Assembly (NCBI GenBank): GCA_951217055.1
Contig: OX578281.1
Span: 58,964,043 to 59,028,042 of the forward strand
Length of the DNA: 64,000 nucleotides
Source: Gerris lacustris
Lineage: Eukaryota; Arthropoda; Insecta; Hemiptera; Gerridae
Reading direction: 5' to 3'
The number at the start of each line of letters is the position of its first letter. The stretch's first letter is position 1. The notes under the pieces are model-generated. The model did not search any database and was not told the origin of the DNA. It was given only the letters and a program-made list of their open reading frames with translations. Below are positions 43,500 to 59,300 of the stretch, one piece after another. The position numbers were made by a program, and so were the translations under genes.

Positions 43500-45060
43500 T
43501 CTTTTCCTTTATTGTTGGACTGGTCGGTTGATACCTACGTTCGGCTTGCCTGGCGAGTAGTCAATTTTTATATTAAATGGCTGTAATTTGAGAGCCCACC
43601 TTGCCAATCTTTCCGAAGGTGACTTAAGGGGCATAAGCCATTTTAACGATTGACGATCTGATTTAATAAGTATCTCGTTGCATTCGATATAGCTCCTAGA
43701 TTGCTCCACCACCCACAAGATTGCAAGAGCCTCTCTTTGTGTTGTCGAATAGTTTCTTTCTGCTGGAGTAAGTAGTTTGCTTGCATACTCAACTGGTCGC
43801 TCATCTGACCCCCTCCCACTGAATCAGGGCTGCCTCTACTGCATAATTACTAGCATCGGTTCTCAAAATGAATGGCTTAGTAAAGTCAGCGCGTTGGAGT
43901 ACTGGAGGCGTTAGGCACTGCTTTAACTTTACAAAAGCTTCTTCCTCCAATTTACTCCATTTCCATTCTGCTTTAGGCGGCTTTCACACTGCGCGCGAGA
44001 CTGAGTGAAACCGAGCGAGGCCGAGCAGAGCGCTTTTGTATTCACACTGCGTGCAAGACCGATGCCGATCGACCGATTATCTACTAGTCCGTGTACAACC
44101 GTTTACAAAGCGTTTTCGGCGCCCGAAAACTCTTTCCAGTGGCCGAAAACGCTTAGCTCGCTAATAGAAACGCTCAAAACAAATCGCCCGGGTCGGCTCG
44201 GTCTCGCTCGGCGTTTAATGTGGATAGCCCTATGCTAATACATGTATTTGTTTCTCAAACTGAATCGGCCTCGCTCGGTCTCGCGCAATGTGAAAACCGC
44301 CTTATCCTTTGTTAACTTCGTCAACGGTCGGGCGATTTCTGCATAGTGAGGGATGAATTCTCGAAACAACGAACAAAAATGTACAAAAGACAGCAGTTGC
44401 TTCAGGTTTTTAGGAGGTTTCCTATCTACTACTGCAGAGACTTTCTCGGGGTCTACATGAATACCTTCCTGCGAGATTGTATGTCCAAAGTATTTTTGAG
44501 TTTGCAAAAATGATTTTCCCTCTGTTTACCCGCAGTTTAAATAGACTTAATCTATCAAATATTAGCTGTAAATCCCTAAGGTGCTGCTCAAATGTTTCTG
44601 ACATAATCAATATGTATGTCGTCTACATATGCGATGATACATACATCTTTTAGCGTTGCCTTCATTTTATCAGTAAGACGCTGAAAGGTCGCTCCAGCGT
44701 TTTTTAACCCGAATGGCATTCTTTTGAACCTGTAAGAACCTAACGGTGTCACAAAAGCTGTTTTGTCTCTATCCTGCTGTCTGAGGCTAACTTGCCAATA
44801 TGTTACAAACGCTACTTTCTTTGATTCATGCAAAAGATCTTCTATTCTTGGCATGAGGTATTTGTCGATTACAGTCGCAGCGTTCAGGTTTCTAAAATCC
44901 ACGCATACTCTTACTTGTCCGTTCTTCTTTGGAACCATCAGAACCGGAGAAGCCCATGGTGATTCACACTCTTCTATAACACCCTCCCCCAAAATCTTTT
45001 CAATTTCTTTGTCCAGCCCTTTCTTAAGCTGAGGTGACAATCGGTAAGGGGGTACTGATA
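43500..45060 (-). pseudogene. 412-like gypsy, copy A: reverse transcriptase and RNase H
   Basis: The minus strand has a long RT frame (45040-44588): 'GVIEECESPWASPVLMVPKK', 'RVCVDFRNLNAAT', 'FKRMPFGLKNAGATF' and the intact active site 'IIAYVDDI'. The connection segment ('FGHTISQEGIHVDPEKV') and RNase H follow ('ILIKSDRQSLKWL' at 43670, 'IKIDYSPGKPN' near 43545). A MITE (43976-44301) interrupts it. It stops at the RNase H end and abuts gag of copy B. Confidence 0.82.
43976..44301. mobile_element. PIF/Harbinger-like MITE, TTA duplication, GC-rich
   Basis: A 326-bp element with ends 'ggcggctttcacactgcgcg' and (inverted) 'ggcggttttcacattgcgcg', flanked by TTA (43973-43975 and 44302-44304). Repeats of 'ctcggtctcgctcgg' type make it much richer in G+C than its host. 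The host pol reading frame continues across the empty site. Confidence 0.88.
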
Positions 45061-47039
<1,979 letters not shown>

Positions 47040-47365
47040 CCCGAGTCTGATAAAAGGATTCTAGAGAGGGGTTTATTTACTGATTGTTTTCGAAAGCGCG
47101 GAGGCAATCGATGCGGGCGCTGGATGGTAGAACGCTCGAGGCCGTAGTTTTACGACGGCGACAGTTCTCTTCCGTTTTCCACAAATGGCCGACTTTTTAG
47201 TTTGTTTTGGTTTTAAAGTCGGTCGAGTTTATTATTTTTGAATTTACGTTTCGACGGGTTTTACCAGCGGTCGGTTGTCGGGGCGTGCTGGAGGCGAGCT
47301 CGGGGGACCGTTTGACCCGATGTTTTTCTAAGACCCGTCATCGGAAGCCTCGGGGTCGAGTGAAA
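47040..47365 (+). promoter_or_regulatory. 5' UTR and probable promoter side of yurt
   Basis: GC content and CpG density rise sharply relative to the upstream AT-rich sequence. The reading frame of the yurt start is open back to about 47207 but has no ATG in frame before 47366, which fixes the start. No TATA box was recognised. Confidence 0.4.
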
Positions 47366-50300
47366 ATGTTACGGTTCCTCAGCAGGAAGAAAGGGAGACA
47401 CGGCCAGAGCAAGTCGACCCCGGTGAAAAGCGCCCATCACCGCATCCTCACTAACAAGAATACCGTCCAATGCAAAGTCCTCCTTCTCGACGGCTCCGAC
47501 CTTTCCATCGACTTATCGGTAAGAAGCCCGCTCCTATCCGTCCGTCTTTCCCAGCCAGTCCGATCGCCGCTTACCGTCTCTTTGTTTTGATTACAGAAAA
47601 AAGCCGTCGGCAACGATCTGTACGAGCAGGTTTTCTACTCGCTGGACCTTATAGAGAAGGACTACTTCGGCCTCCAGTTCACAGATGCAAACAACGTGCA
47701 GGTACCCACAGACCTGCTAATTCTCACCTCCCTCTGTTATCCCTGTGTCTTACCCGACTTTATATATTCTTGTTTTTTTCAGCACTGGTTGGACCCTACT
47801 AAATCTCTCAAGAAACAATTAAAAAGTAAGTAAATTTAGTTATAATGTATAACTTACGTTTATAAAACCGCTATTTTCTGTACAATCCTTTTTCGAGTGT
47901 TAATACTTCTATCAAGTTTACCTAACATATAGTTTATTTGTTTGTGTAGACTGAGAAACATTATTCTTTGATTACAGATAATCATGGTTTTGTCTCACTG
48001 GTTAATTATATATTCTGTACCTATCATTAAATCGAGTTGACTAATTTGAGTATCACTTGGTTCAGATGTGTGTATCATTAAAATCTCTATTGTAGTCGTC
48101 TTAATTGTCTAGGAAAGTAATCTGCTTTCAGTCATATCTGTGGTCATCCCTTATCTTAGATAGATAGATCTATATATCAAATGTTGGGGGCTACACAAAG
48201 TCTGCAGGACGTTGTTAGATAAGTGACACTGTGCCCTATGTTGTAGTCGGTCCTCCCTTCACATTGAGACTGAGAGTCAAGTTCTATTCGTCGGAACCTA
48301 ATCTTCTGAGAGAGGAGTTAACCAGGTACCAGTTCTTCTTGCAGCTGAAGCAGGACCTGCTCGATGGAAAACTAGAGTGTCCGGAGGCTACCGCAGTCGA
48401 ACTTGCGGCACTTTGCCTCCAGTGTAAGTATCTTCTACACATTCTGTATTTTAGTTTATGAAACCGATTTTGTTTCTGTCAAATTGTCAGTGTAGTTACA
48501 TTTTTTGCTTTATTAATTCTAAAATTAAGAGATTACTCTGACATCGTGGGCAAATTGAAATAGAGCGAATGAGAGCTGAAGATTTTGAGATCTAGAAGGC
48601 CATATAATAAAATCTCAACCTGTAATTGACTCTCTTTGATTCTCCTACGGTGTCAGAGTATAAACTAATTGTAATATCAGTATTGTACTAAAGTTTTGTA
48701 ACGCCTACCTGGATAATATTTGACCATGTTGTTTTATTTCAGCTGAGCTGGGTGACTATGAAGAAGGGGTTCACACGCCTGCCTTCATCTCTGAGTTCCT
48801 CTTTGTCCCCAACCAGACTGAGGAGATGGAAATCAAGATTCTAGAAGAATTTAAAAAATGCCGGTTAGTTTTTGACTTAATTGAACCTAATATACATCCA
48901 GTTCAAGCACCTTCTTTTTTGTGATCTTGATTTGGCAAATGTAGTGTTCACTAAAGATTTTGATTGCTTTTATGTTTAATCCGGATACTTTTAAATTTTC
49001 CAGTTGCAACCTTTGTACTGTAAGCCTTCTTATTACTCACTTAGTTGAGTGCTCTTCCACAAGCTAGTGTCAAGGACGACCAAAGGATTTGTGGCCTTTT
49101 TTATCTTTTAACAAGATGTAACCTACAATGGGTTACCCATGTAGTAATACATTCACGTAACTCTTCTCCTTCCTAAAAGACTCTTTTCCTCTCATCTTTC
49201 ATCTGGAATTCTTTAGGTTACTCCTGGTGACTGGTGTGTCTCTAGTTATGTTCCACCATCTGAGCTTTAATTCTAATATTTTTTTTCTCAAAGCCATGAC
49301 AAGATTGAAGTTACATGTCCTACTATACATTGTAAAGTTTAATAATTAAGCATGCTGCTTTACTACTTGTTGCTACCTTACTAACTCAATTTGAAGCCAT
49401 TTACTGAGTGTGTGCTCTCGTGGAATCACTGTAAATTCAAATGTTTGTTGTGTTTTTGCCTTTTCTCAGATGATTTTCAAGCTCAAAGAAACCTTTTTCC
49501 TTGTCTGATCACAAATTCATGGCTTTTTCAATTCTCTCAAATTTAACATGCCTGATTTTCAAACACATTTTAGCGCCGATTGGGGCACTATCTATGACTT
49601 ATAAGTGTAAAATATATGGTAAAATATACAGCCAAAGTTTTATATTTTACCGTGAATATCGAGGGATTACTGTAGTATTATGCACCATGATATTTGTGTG
49701 TTGTTACAGGGGTCTGAGCCCAGCACAGGCAGAGTCTAACTTCCTAAACAAAGCAAAGTGGCTTGAGATGTATGGAGTCGACACCCACACTGTTCTTGTG
49801 AGTATATTGTTATATTCTTCGTACATTCTATCAGTTTTTAATTAAACTCTTTAAAAATATTTCATAGTCTCTGCCAGCTTTTACTTTTAAATCAATATTT
49901 ATAACTGTCTTCAGGTCAGTAAGTTTTTTACTTATTCATTTTCCATTAACAACATTGTGTTATATATTATCTAAAGTATACGGAATTTCCAATTTTTTAA
50001 GCTCCTGTTTTAAGGACATACTCTTTGTTGAACTTCTTCTAAATTTTTCTAGGTTTAACAAATAGTTCCTCTATCCTATTTTAAACGTTTTAATGGTTCA
50101 TTTCAAGACTGTCACAAAATTGGACCTCATATGTTCCCTTTTCGTAGTATACCTTAGTTCTCAAAATTACAATGGGAAGAAAGGACTAATTATTTCTATA
50201 CTAGTCTTACAATAATTAGAGTTTACTCCCACACCTCAGATTGGCCATCCTATGGGCACTCCGCCAGTGATAATTTTGTTTGCTTAGTTAGCCATACTGT

Positions 50301-53300
50301 CTAGACTTCAAAATATTGAGCTCTCATTGGCTACCCTCCCCTTTTTTAAATTTTCCCACACTGTTAGAGAAAACTCTTGTGTTATTTTTATTGTAAAACC
50401 AGAAAACTAAGGTCTTGTTTCATAATGATCATTCTCAATGGGATTAAAGATTACCTTAAATCTTTTCATGTGTCAAAGCAACCAGGTTCAATTAATTATT
50501 AGGTAAAAATTGGGGAATCTACAATTTTTTTTATCAAGACTCTTGTTAGGTGTTATATGCTAATAACTTACCGTGGTATGGTATCGATACAATGGTAGTC
50601 TCTAGCCAAGTATCAGATTTGTAAAAATCATGTGTTTTGTTTACAGGGCCGGGACAGCTGTGAGTACTCATTAGGCCTCACCCCGACAGGTATCCTAGTG
50701 TTTGAATCGACCCAGAAAATCGGTCTATTCTTCTGGTAAGTCTTTTTTTTATTTATCTTTATCTAATCTACACCTTAGAATTAATATTTGAGCCTTCTTT
50801 TTAGAATTTGTCAGTCACAGAGCATATCAGGTGAGTCTGTGGAACCATGTATTATTTTTATCATTATCTCGATTGGTTTTTTATCTCACTTTACTGAATT
50901 GAATTTGTTAACACCAAATTTGTTATTTACATAAAGAAAAGGGTTAAAGACTCTAAACTCTAGGCAATAGCTTAAAGTTTACGGTTGGTGAAGAAAGCCA
51001 GCATGGTCGTGTGGCTTTAGATACTTGCCATGTCTGCCTGGCTCTTAATGAATCAAGGGCATAGGTGAGTTGATTCCCCACCTTGATCCTCTCATGGCTC
51101 ACTAATGATCACCTACTCGCTTTGGCTCAACATATTGTACAAAGGTATGATGTGTGAACTAGCTGCAACTCTCTACCTCAGGCCTCAATAAGGCCTAATT
51201 GCTAGGTTCAACAAGTGGTTTGTCCTACCATTGACATATACCTACTACTACTACTACTATGGTTTATGGTTTGTCAAAATTGTCACAAAATCTGTATGTT
51301 AACGTGTTCTGTTTCAGGCCTAAAATCGGCAAGTTGGACTTCAAGAAGAAGAAACTGACGTTAGTTGTAGTAGAGGATGATGATGTGGGACGGGAGCAGG
51401 AACACACCTTTGTCTTTAGGTTAGTCCCAACATTTTAATAACCAACACCGCCAGGCTCCCTGATTATATACAATTTTATATTTATTTATTATATACTTAG
51501 TATCAATATTAATGTCTAACAGGAGCTTTTAAACGAGTGCCAAAAATCAGTGGTTTTGTAAGTATTGAATAAACAATTGAATGAGTAAAGGGTAAGGCTG
51601 GTTGAATAAGACAGTGTGTGTGTGTGTGTGTGTGTGAAACTGTGTCAGTGAGTCAGAGAAGTGTGTAATTATACTTAGTAATAAGTTTCCATATTTCAGG
51701 AGAGTGTGAGAGAGACGTGGGAAACTTATTCAGGTTCCCATCATTGTCTCACCTCCTACCTTCATCACCACTTCAGTCTCAACTATTAATTAATTAGCTA
51801 CCTCCCACTCCTCCTAATTATCATTCATATCTACTATAATTAATATTAATAACCTTGTTAATAACACTCTTTCTTCGTTCCTCTAAGGAAGATGTTGATA
51901 TAATATGTTGTCATTGCATTTTCATTCACATTTTGCCATGCTCCTCATTCATTTGGTTTGTTTATTGCTGGTTGTATGATTATTACATTCTAGCTTTCTT
52001 TTTGAATGTTTATGTTCTGAATGGAAGCTTTAAAAGAGTATACTTTATGAGATTATGGTTCATCAACATTAATTAGTTTTATTTCTGTTCCACATCTTTC
52101 TTTTAAGAATAGATCAAATAAGAAAAACCTTGCTTGTTTTTTTTAGGAACATCTTGTTATTTGTATATTGCAATGTTTTCCTTTCTACGAAATTATGTGT
52201 TTGTACTGATTTTTTTACAGCACTTACTCCGTGGCACAACAACCTACGGAGGGCCTAAGCCTATTAACTTATTTTGTGGAACTTATTCCTAGTGATAAAA
52301 GTGACCAATTTATTGACAAACAACCACAAATTATCGGTATTACGCTGTTTTTTTGACTGTGAGTTTTGTTCTCGGTTGTACAGTGCCCATCGTAATATTT
52401 AACTTGTTAGTTGTTTAACATTTTCCCTGGATTCTTGTTAAGTTCAAATTATTTTAATGTAAATTGTCTTTGTACTTTCTCATACACTTAACACTTAGTA
52501 TATAATATTCAAAGTGTTTTCGGCAATAAATTTGATTTTGATGCATAAACATGTTGGAGGTCCTCTGAGTCGGAAAAAATGTTTTTTAAAAAATGTTTGT
52601 AGTTTGTGTATGAAAAAGTTTTGTCGAGTTTGGCGTACCCATTTCTTACTTTCTCATATAAAGAGAAAGTATTGTGATGATGCGAAAATTCGATTTTGAT
52701 GGATTTACACGTTCTTTTAAAGACCAATATTGTTTACTGTAATTGTTAAGTGTCTGAACAGAAATAGATAGTGAACTTGGTCTCATTTTCTCTTATTTAA
52801 TTGATTTTATTACTGGTTATGGGAAAACAACTCGCCTTGAAATATTTTCATTTTGCTCTTACATCAGCCATATCTGTTTTTTAATATGGCTACTTGGAAA
52901 TATTTTTCGGGGAAAAACTTACATATTCTTAATCTACCTGAAAAGAGATTTAAAATTATACAGTAGTCTTGCTAAATATTAATATATAGTAGTCCCGAGT
53001 AAAAGGAATCAGTTTTAAAATGTCTGTAAAACTAGTTTTAGCTGGGTAAAATTATTAAAATCAATGTTTTTATCATAAAAGTTACTGTTTTGCCTCAACG
53101 TAGGCTCAATATATAAATCTACAAATTGATTTAGGATCAAAAAATTTCCATCTTATTGATGGAAATTCAAAGTTTATTAAATGTACAATATTAGAAAATG
53201 ATTGAGATCCGTCTGGGTTAACCGGAGTCCAGACTAGCGGGGTCTGCATTAGTGAGACTTTACAAATAGTTGGTTGTTTTGACTGAGATTTTGTGGTACC

Positions 53301-56300
53301 ACTTCATAATTATGACTAGAGAGGTTAAAAAAAGAAACAACAATATTGTCACAACAATTTTTTTATAACTAAATAGACGCGTTTCGACTTACAATGTCAT
53401 CTTCAGTATACGTGTTAACTTAGTAAGAGTGAATGCTGTACTAAGCTAAGTGAGACTTTACTTTATATAACATTGCCTTATAAGCACAAACTTTTTTTTC
53501 AACACCCTATGCTGGAAAAAAATTATTTGTTTAAATAATTGTTACAAATTCACTTCTTACTCTTCAAGACCTCTAAAACGATGTATAATATGCTGATTAA
53601 ACCGTCTGCATTATCGGCCACCATCTTGAAAATATTAAGTGTAAAATTTCTAAAAACTATACAGTTGTCACAAATGCTGCCGATATGCACCCGTGTGCTG
53701 TTTTTTTTAGAATACCAAGTCTCTGAAATTAAGAACTTACTCTTGTTTTTATTAGTAGCTGTATTATACAGGTGGATTTGTAATGGTATATATTCCTCAA
53801 GACAATAGCTATATAAGAGGAATATTGTGATGTAGTAATTGTTTTGTTTTTATATGTTTTAGTCAAGTTGAGTAACTTTTAATATATTAAGGTTTAGTAG
53901 CGGAACTTTGAGTTGTATATTGTACAAGGCAGAGCGGGAAGGTACTTGTGTGACATGATACAAGCAGGCTGTTTAGTGGGAGTGTGTTGTATCAAGGTAT
54001 TATGATGGTGTAGTAGTTGAATGGTGTTGTGAGCTATGAAGACATTGATCCACTATTGTCAGTGTGTTCTCACGACTGTGAGACCAGATCACTCTCTCCT
54101 TACAACTCCTTCCTCCCCCAGTTCTATTCCCATCTATTATTTCTAACTTATATAAAACATTATTTATACCATCTATATACAGGTTTGTTTATTTATAATG
54201 TAAAAATATTCTGCCAATTAGAGTGGCACATAGCTTCCTCATGTTCTATTTTGTATACTTAAATGGTTTTATGCTATTAAAACCTACTATTGCCAAATTT
54301 ATTTAATTTTCCCCGTTTTGATTTTTTACATTAATTAAAGTATCAATTTAGCAAAATTTAAAGAGCGTACACGATTGAAATTAATCTGGAGCTATCTGCG
54401 GGCTATTTTCGACGTACCATCAAAATTTCATAAAAATAAGATAAGTACTTTTAAACGCGTTTTTACGCATGTGGAAGAGAAACAAATAGGCACAGAAGGT
54501 TGAAACTTATATGGGACCAACAATGGGCTAATTATGACCTCTACTATACAAATTTCAATAGATTGAGATAAGTAGTTTTTAAAATATGTTGGTTCACAAA
54601 AATTGAGTGACAGACCCACAGACAGACGGAACAAAAAATGTTCCCTGAATTTTTGTTCTTTGGAACGATCTCATAGCTTCCGTTACCTTCGGTAAGCTTG
54701 AAAACAAAAATTTAAATTTAGATGGGGCAACTCTAAATGGAACAAAATCATTGCTATGAACCATACCTCAATGATGGTCACGATTTTCAAAGCTTGTGTA
54801 ACTCCTGGTTAAAAAAAAAAACAAATGAAAAACCACTCCCATCCCCTGGGCAGCTAGGTACTTAAGATAGTCCACTTATAAAATATTTGGACTTGTGTGA
54901 CAGACCCACAGAAACTAAGCATCTTGCTTAAGGAAAGCAATCTTTAGATCATGCAAGAAGTCTATCCATTTTTTTATGTATTTAAAATCTCAACTGATTC
55001 ATTCTCATATAGATAATTAGCACAAGCAGAGTTTAATAATAAAAATCGGTCCGAGACAACTCAGACAAACTTTCTCATATACGAGTTTATAATTACTTAG
55101 CCCAGTGTTTCCATTTATTAGTTTTAAAATGTACATTTAAATATTATTGAACATTTCATCAAAATTTATCATAAAAATAACTTCTCCTGGGCGGGGAATC
55201 GAACCTGGGCTCTCTCCGTCCGCGTTTTAAGCTAATTTCTCAGGAACTAGATTTTTCCCGGGAAAACAGCTTATATCGTTGGATTCGTATTCAAATGGAC
55301 TACATTTTAGAATTTTTTAATCAAAATCGTCGGAACCGTTTTCAAGAAATAATTTTTTTTCATGTTTTTTCAGAGTTTTTGGGGGGTAGCGCTCCCAAAT
55401 TTAGAGCTAAAATTCATTTCTCGATTTCGCCTTGGGGTATGATTTTTCTGAACATGTATGCCAAATTTCGTCAAAATCGGCCCAGTAGTTTAGGCTCCAG
55501 GCATCTGCACAGACGACAGACAGACATTTTTTAAAAACCACTTTTTTGGACTCAGGGGACCTCAGAACGTGTAAATACATCAAAATCGAATTTTCACGCC
55601 ATCACAATACTTTCTCTTTATATGAGAAAGTAATAAACTCTGTCACATCTAGAAGTATCCAAAATTTCTTCATATTTGTAGCTCATGTAAAAAAATAAAT
55701 AAAATTGTGATTAATAGTTTTGTTTGGTGTACCCTGTAGTAATATTTTAATGTCGTAGGCGGATCCTATAAGGGTAATGGTAATGTGTAAGACTCTAAAT
55801 CATGTCAACACTGGGAATGAATGATTACAGTTAGATATTCACATGAAATTTCATGTGAACTTTCATCTAACTTTAATCATATTAATTGTCATGCTTTAAA
55901 TAAATAAATAGTTATTTTTAGGCTCGAAAATGGCTGGTATTAGCAAAAACGTTGCCAGAGTTAACATGATTTAGAGCATTCTTCTGACACATTACCCTTA
56001 AAGGATCCGTCTACGACATTAAAATAAAATTGTGATTTTTTTTAATGCTGAATTTCATTAGATCATTTTTAATGTAGGATTGGTATTTAGTACATGTCAA
56101 GGCCAATCAAATGCTACTAACTTCATCTGTCAGTCTGTTTTAATATTATTTAACGCTAAGAATAAGGTCCCACAGTAGTATGTACAGGAAAAAATTTGTG
56201 AGTGAAATTTTGTGTGCCACCCAAAACATCTTGGCGTGTCATAGGTTAGCTATCATTGCCTAATTGCTAGGGACGAACAAGTGGTTCTTACTCGCAATCT

Positions 56301-59300
56301 AACTATGAATGAGGCAGCGGGCTTATTAATTGTTGAAGTTAATACATAGTTGTATTTTTTTTTAAAGGTTACACAATGAAAAGGCATGCAAACACTTGTG
56401 GAAATGTGCAGTGGAACATCATGCGTTCTTCCGACTCCGGGCCCCGGTCAAGGGCCCTTCAGCTAGACAGAATTTCTTCAGGATGGGCTCTAGATTCAGA
56501 TACAGGTACTGTAAAAAATATTTTAATAAAATATAAGGCAAGGGATTTAAGTAATTCTTAATAATTCCTGCTTTTATCAGGTCTATTGTTAATTTGGAGG
56601 CCGCTTCTGAGAGATGGGAGGGGTGGTGAAAGGGACTGTAAGCGCCCAAAAGAAGATCAAATTTAATAAATTCTACTCTGTTCTTCTTAACACTAATTGA
56701 TATCTATTTTATTTTCTCCTCAAGAAGAAGAAAAAGATCAATTCTAAAAACTCGTGAGTTGACAAGAAGATTGCTTAAAAAAATGTAAATCCTACAGTGT
56801 AAGTTGTTATACAAGTACAGTAGAGTCTCGCTATCCAGATTTTACGGGACCGGGCACTGTCCGGATCACCAAAAGTCCGTATTAAACAGAATTAGCTTTA
56901 ACATGTCTGTAAAACTAGTTTTAGCTGGATAAAACTATTAAAATTGATGTCTTTATCATAAAAAATGACTGTTTAATCTCACTTTGTAAACCTAATAATG
57001 GAAGTAGGTTAAAAAAAACTTACTATCATACTAATATAAATTCAAAGTTTATTGATTTTACATTATTAGAAAATTATTGAGGCCCATCTGGATTAACCGG
57101 ATGTCCGGACTAGCTGGGTCTGGATTAGCGAGACTCTTATGTACTAAGATGCAATCATTTTATGCAAATCTAAAGTAGTATATTACTAAGGAAACTAGGA
57201 GTAAAATAAGTGTATTTGATTCCTCATTTGATAACTCGTCAAGGAATTTTACAATGGTGCCATATCAGATCCGATAAAAGTAAATACAGGATGTATCCTC
57301 TTCCCCAACTTTGTTCACACGTGTAATTGACAGATTAATGAGGTCTGTATTAAGAGGACCAAAGAGAGGAATTCAATAGGGCCGGAGAACGACTAGAACA
57401 CCTTGACTTTGCAGATGACATCTCCCTCCTCACACGTTAAATTGATGATATGTAGCTAAAAGCTAAATGGACTGATAGAAGAAGGAGAAAAGCCTGTGCT
57501 GAAAATCAATCTGACTAAAACCAGGGAAATGGGAATTTCACTCAGGTAACAATAGAAGCCTCTTCATGGGTGAAGACCTAGTACTAAAAGGTCTAAAATT
57601 TTACCTATTTAGGCAGCAAGGTCTCAATCGTGTGCTGAAGAAAGCGTGAAACCCAAAAAGAGATAGAGAGAAAAAGAACCCAAAAAGCAAACTAATCTAT
57701 TATTTAGCTGTACCCACTCTGTAGAAGCAACATCATCTTGCAGATGAGTAAGCTCCAAGATGAGTTTTTAACATAAATATAAAATCTGTATACGGTTGCA
57801 AAACAGGGAACATGACTTAAATGGATAGAAAAGCTACAGGTTTATTAATCGTCGTTTGCGAAGAACATTGAGGATCTTTTGATCTAAAACAAAGACCTTG
57901 GGGAAAAAGCCAAGCAATTACCCACGGAAATGGAGAAAACAGAAAAATGATGAAGGATAATAATTCTCCCCATGATTTTTTCAAATTTAGCTTTATATTA
58001 ATATTTAGTAGAATATGTATATTTTAAATCTATTTCAAATATTTTTCATCCATTTTAAATGCCATGGATTTATTCTCCATGGCAATATGGACTGTTTTAA
58101 GTAATAATCTTTTCACTTTAATAGATTCATTGTTTAAAATAGTAGAGTGGTCGTAATTAATTTTATGTCCCTTATGTTAGACATATTCCACTAATGCTGT
58201 AATGTTAGTTTTTTGTGTCTATTTAATTTGTTTGTATTTATAAAAAATAAATAAATTCAGGAAAAGTATTTTAAGATGATGATTTCTTTGTTTCAGTGGT
58301 AAGACTGAGTTCCAAACAACGCAGCAGAACCGTGCCCGACGTAGCGTCCAGTTTGAAAGGAAGCCAAGCCAGCGCTACGCTCGGAGACAGTCCCACGTAC
58401 TCAGGGAGAAACAAAACAAGTAAAATAACTTTCATCTACTTCTTTAACTTGATTTTGACTATTTTCAATGTTAGAACATCAGTTAGAACAGATGTCATCA
58501 CTGATCTGGGTTTTTTTGACATAGTGCACTAGAGATATTTTAGTTCCTGTAGTTGTTTAAGCACAGTTACATCCTAGAGCCTATGTGGGAACCCCCAACC
58601 TGTTTTATTCCCCCACATGTATTTGAATCACCCCCCCCCCCCCTCCCATGTTTCTAATACTATATATTAAAAATGTTTAGAAGAAACTAAAACCATTTAC
58701 AGGGGGCCTTGGTAGCGTGGGGGTAATCAGGTTAAGCAGCATTGAGCTTGGTCCTTGCTTTTATGGGTGTTGTGGGGGGGGGGGGGGGGGTTGTTCATTG
58801 GACCTACCTGTGTGGTCTGTGTCTTCATTTGTTAAAATAACCAGAATAAAAACATAAAACATTAATAAATATATACACTTATTTTATGCAATATTAACTT
58901 CTTAAAAACCTTGTTTAATTATTCCTTGGAATTTTTATTCTTGATTATAAAAAAAAGTCAAAATAAAGCACAGTGTCATACTTTAATAAAATTTCTATAC
59001 TTGAATTTTAATTTATTTGGTTTTGTGTGCAGGGACGGTAGTGATAGTAAAGTACAACATCAGCAGTCGGCACAGGTTCAGGATCGTGCCGATTCGGCAA
59101 GCCCTGCCAGCAGCACCAAGTCACATTCAGGTAACTTGCTTACTTTACTTTAAAAAAAAAACTTGAAATTTACTTACTTTAGTACTCTTGCAGAAATATA
59201 TAGCCAATTGAAATGTTGTATTTACCTTACTTAGCCATCAATGTCATGATGTAAATTCTGCGATACTTTGGTGAGAGGGAATTAGGGGTGGAGTGCAGTG

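Noticed and set aside
47470..47802. 110-codon plus-strand frame
   Set aside because: Out-of-frame reading across yurt exons 1-3 and their introns.
47366..51419. EPB41L4 rather than Yurt/EPB41L5
   Set aside because: Details such as '[12 protein letters not shown]', '[16 protein letters not shown]' and the FA segment fit the EPB41L5/Yurt branch; EPB41L4 proteins differ at these places.
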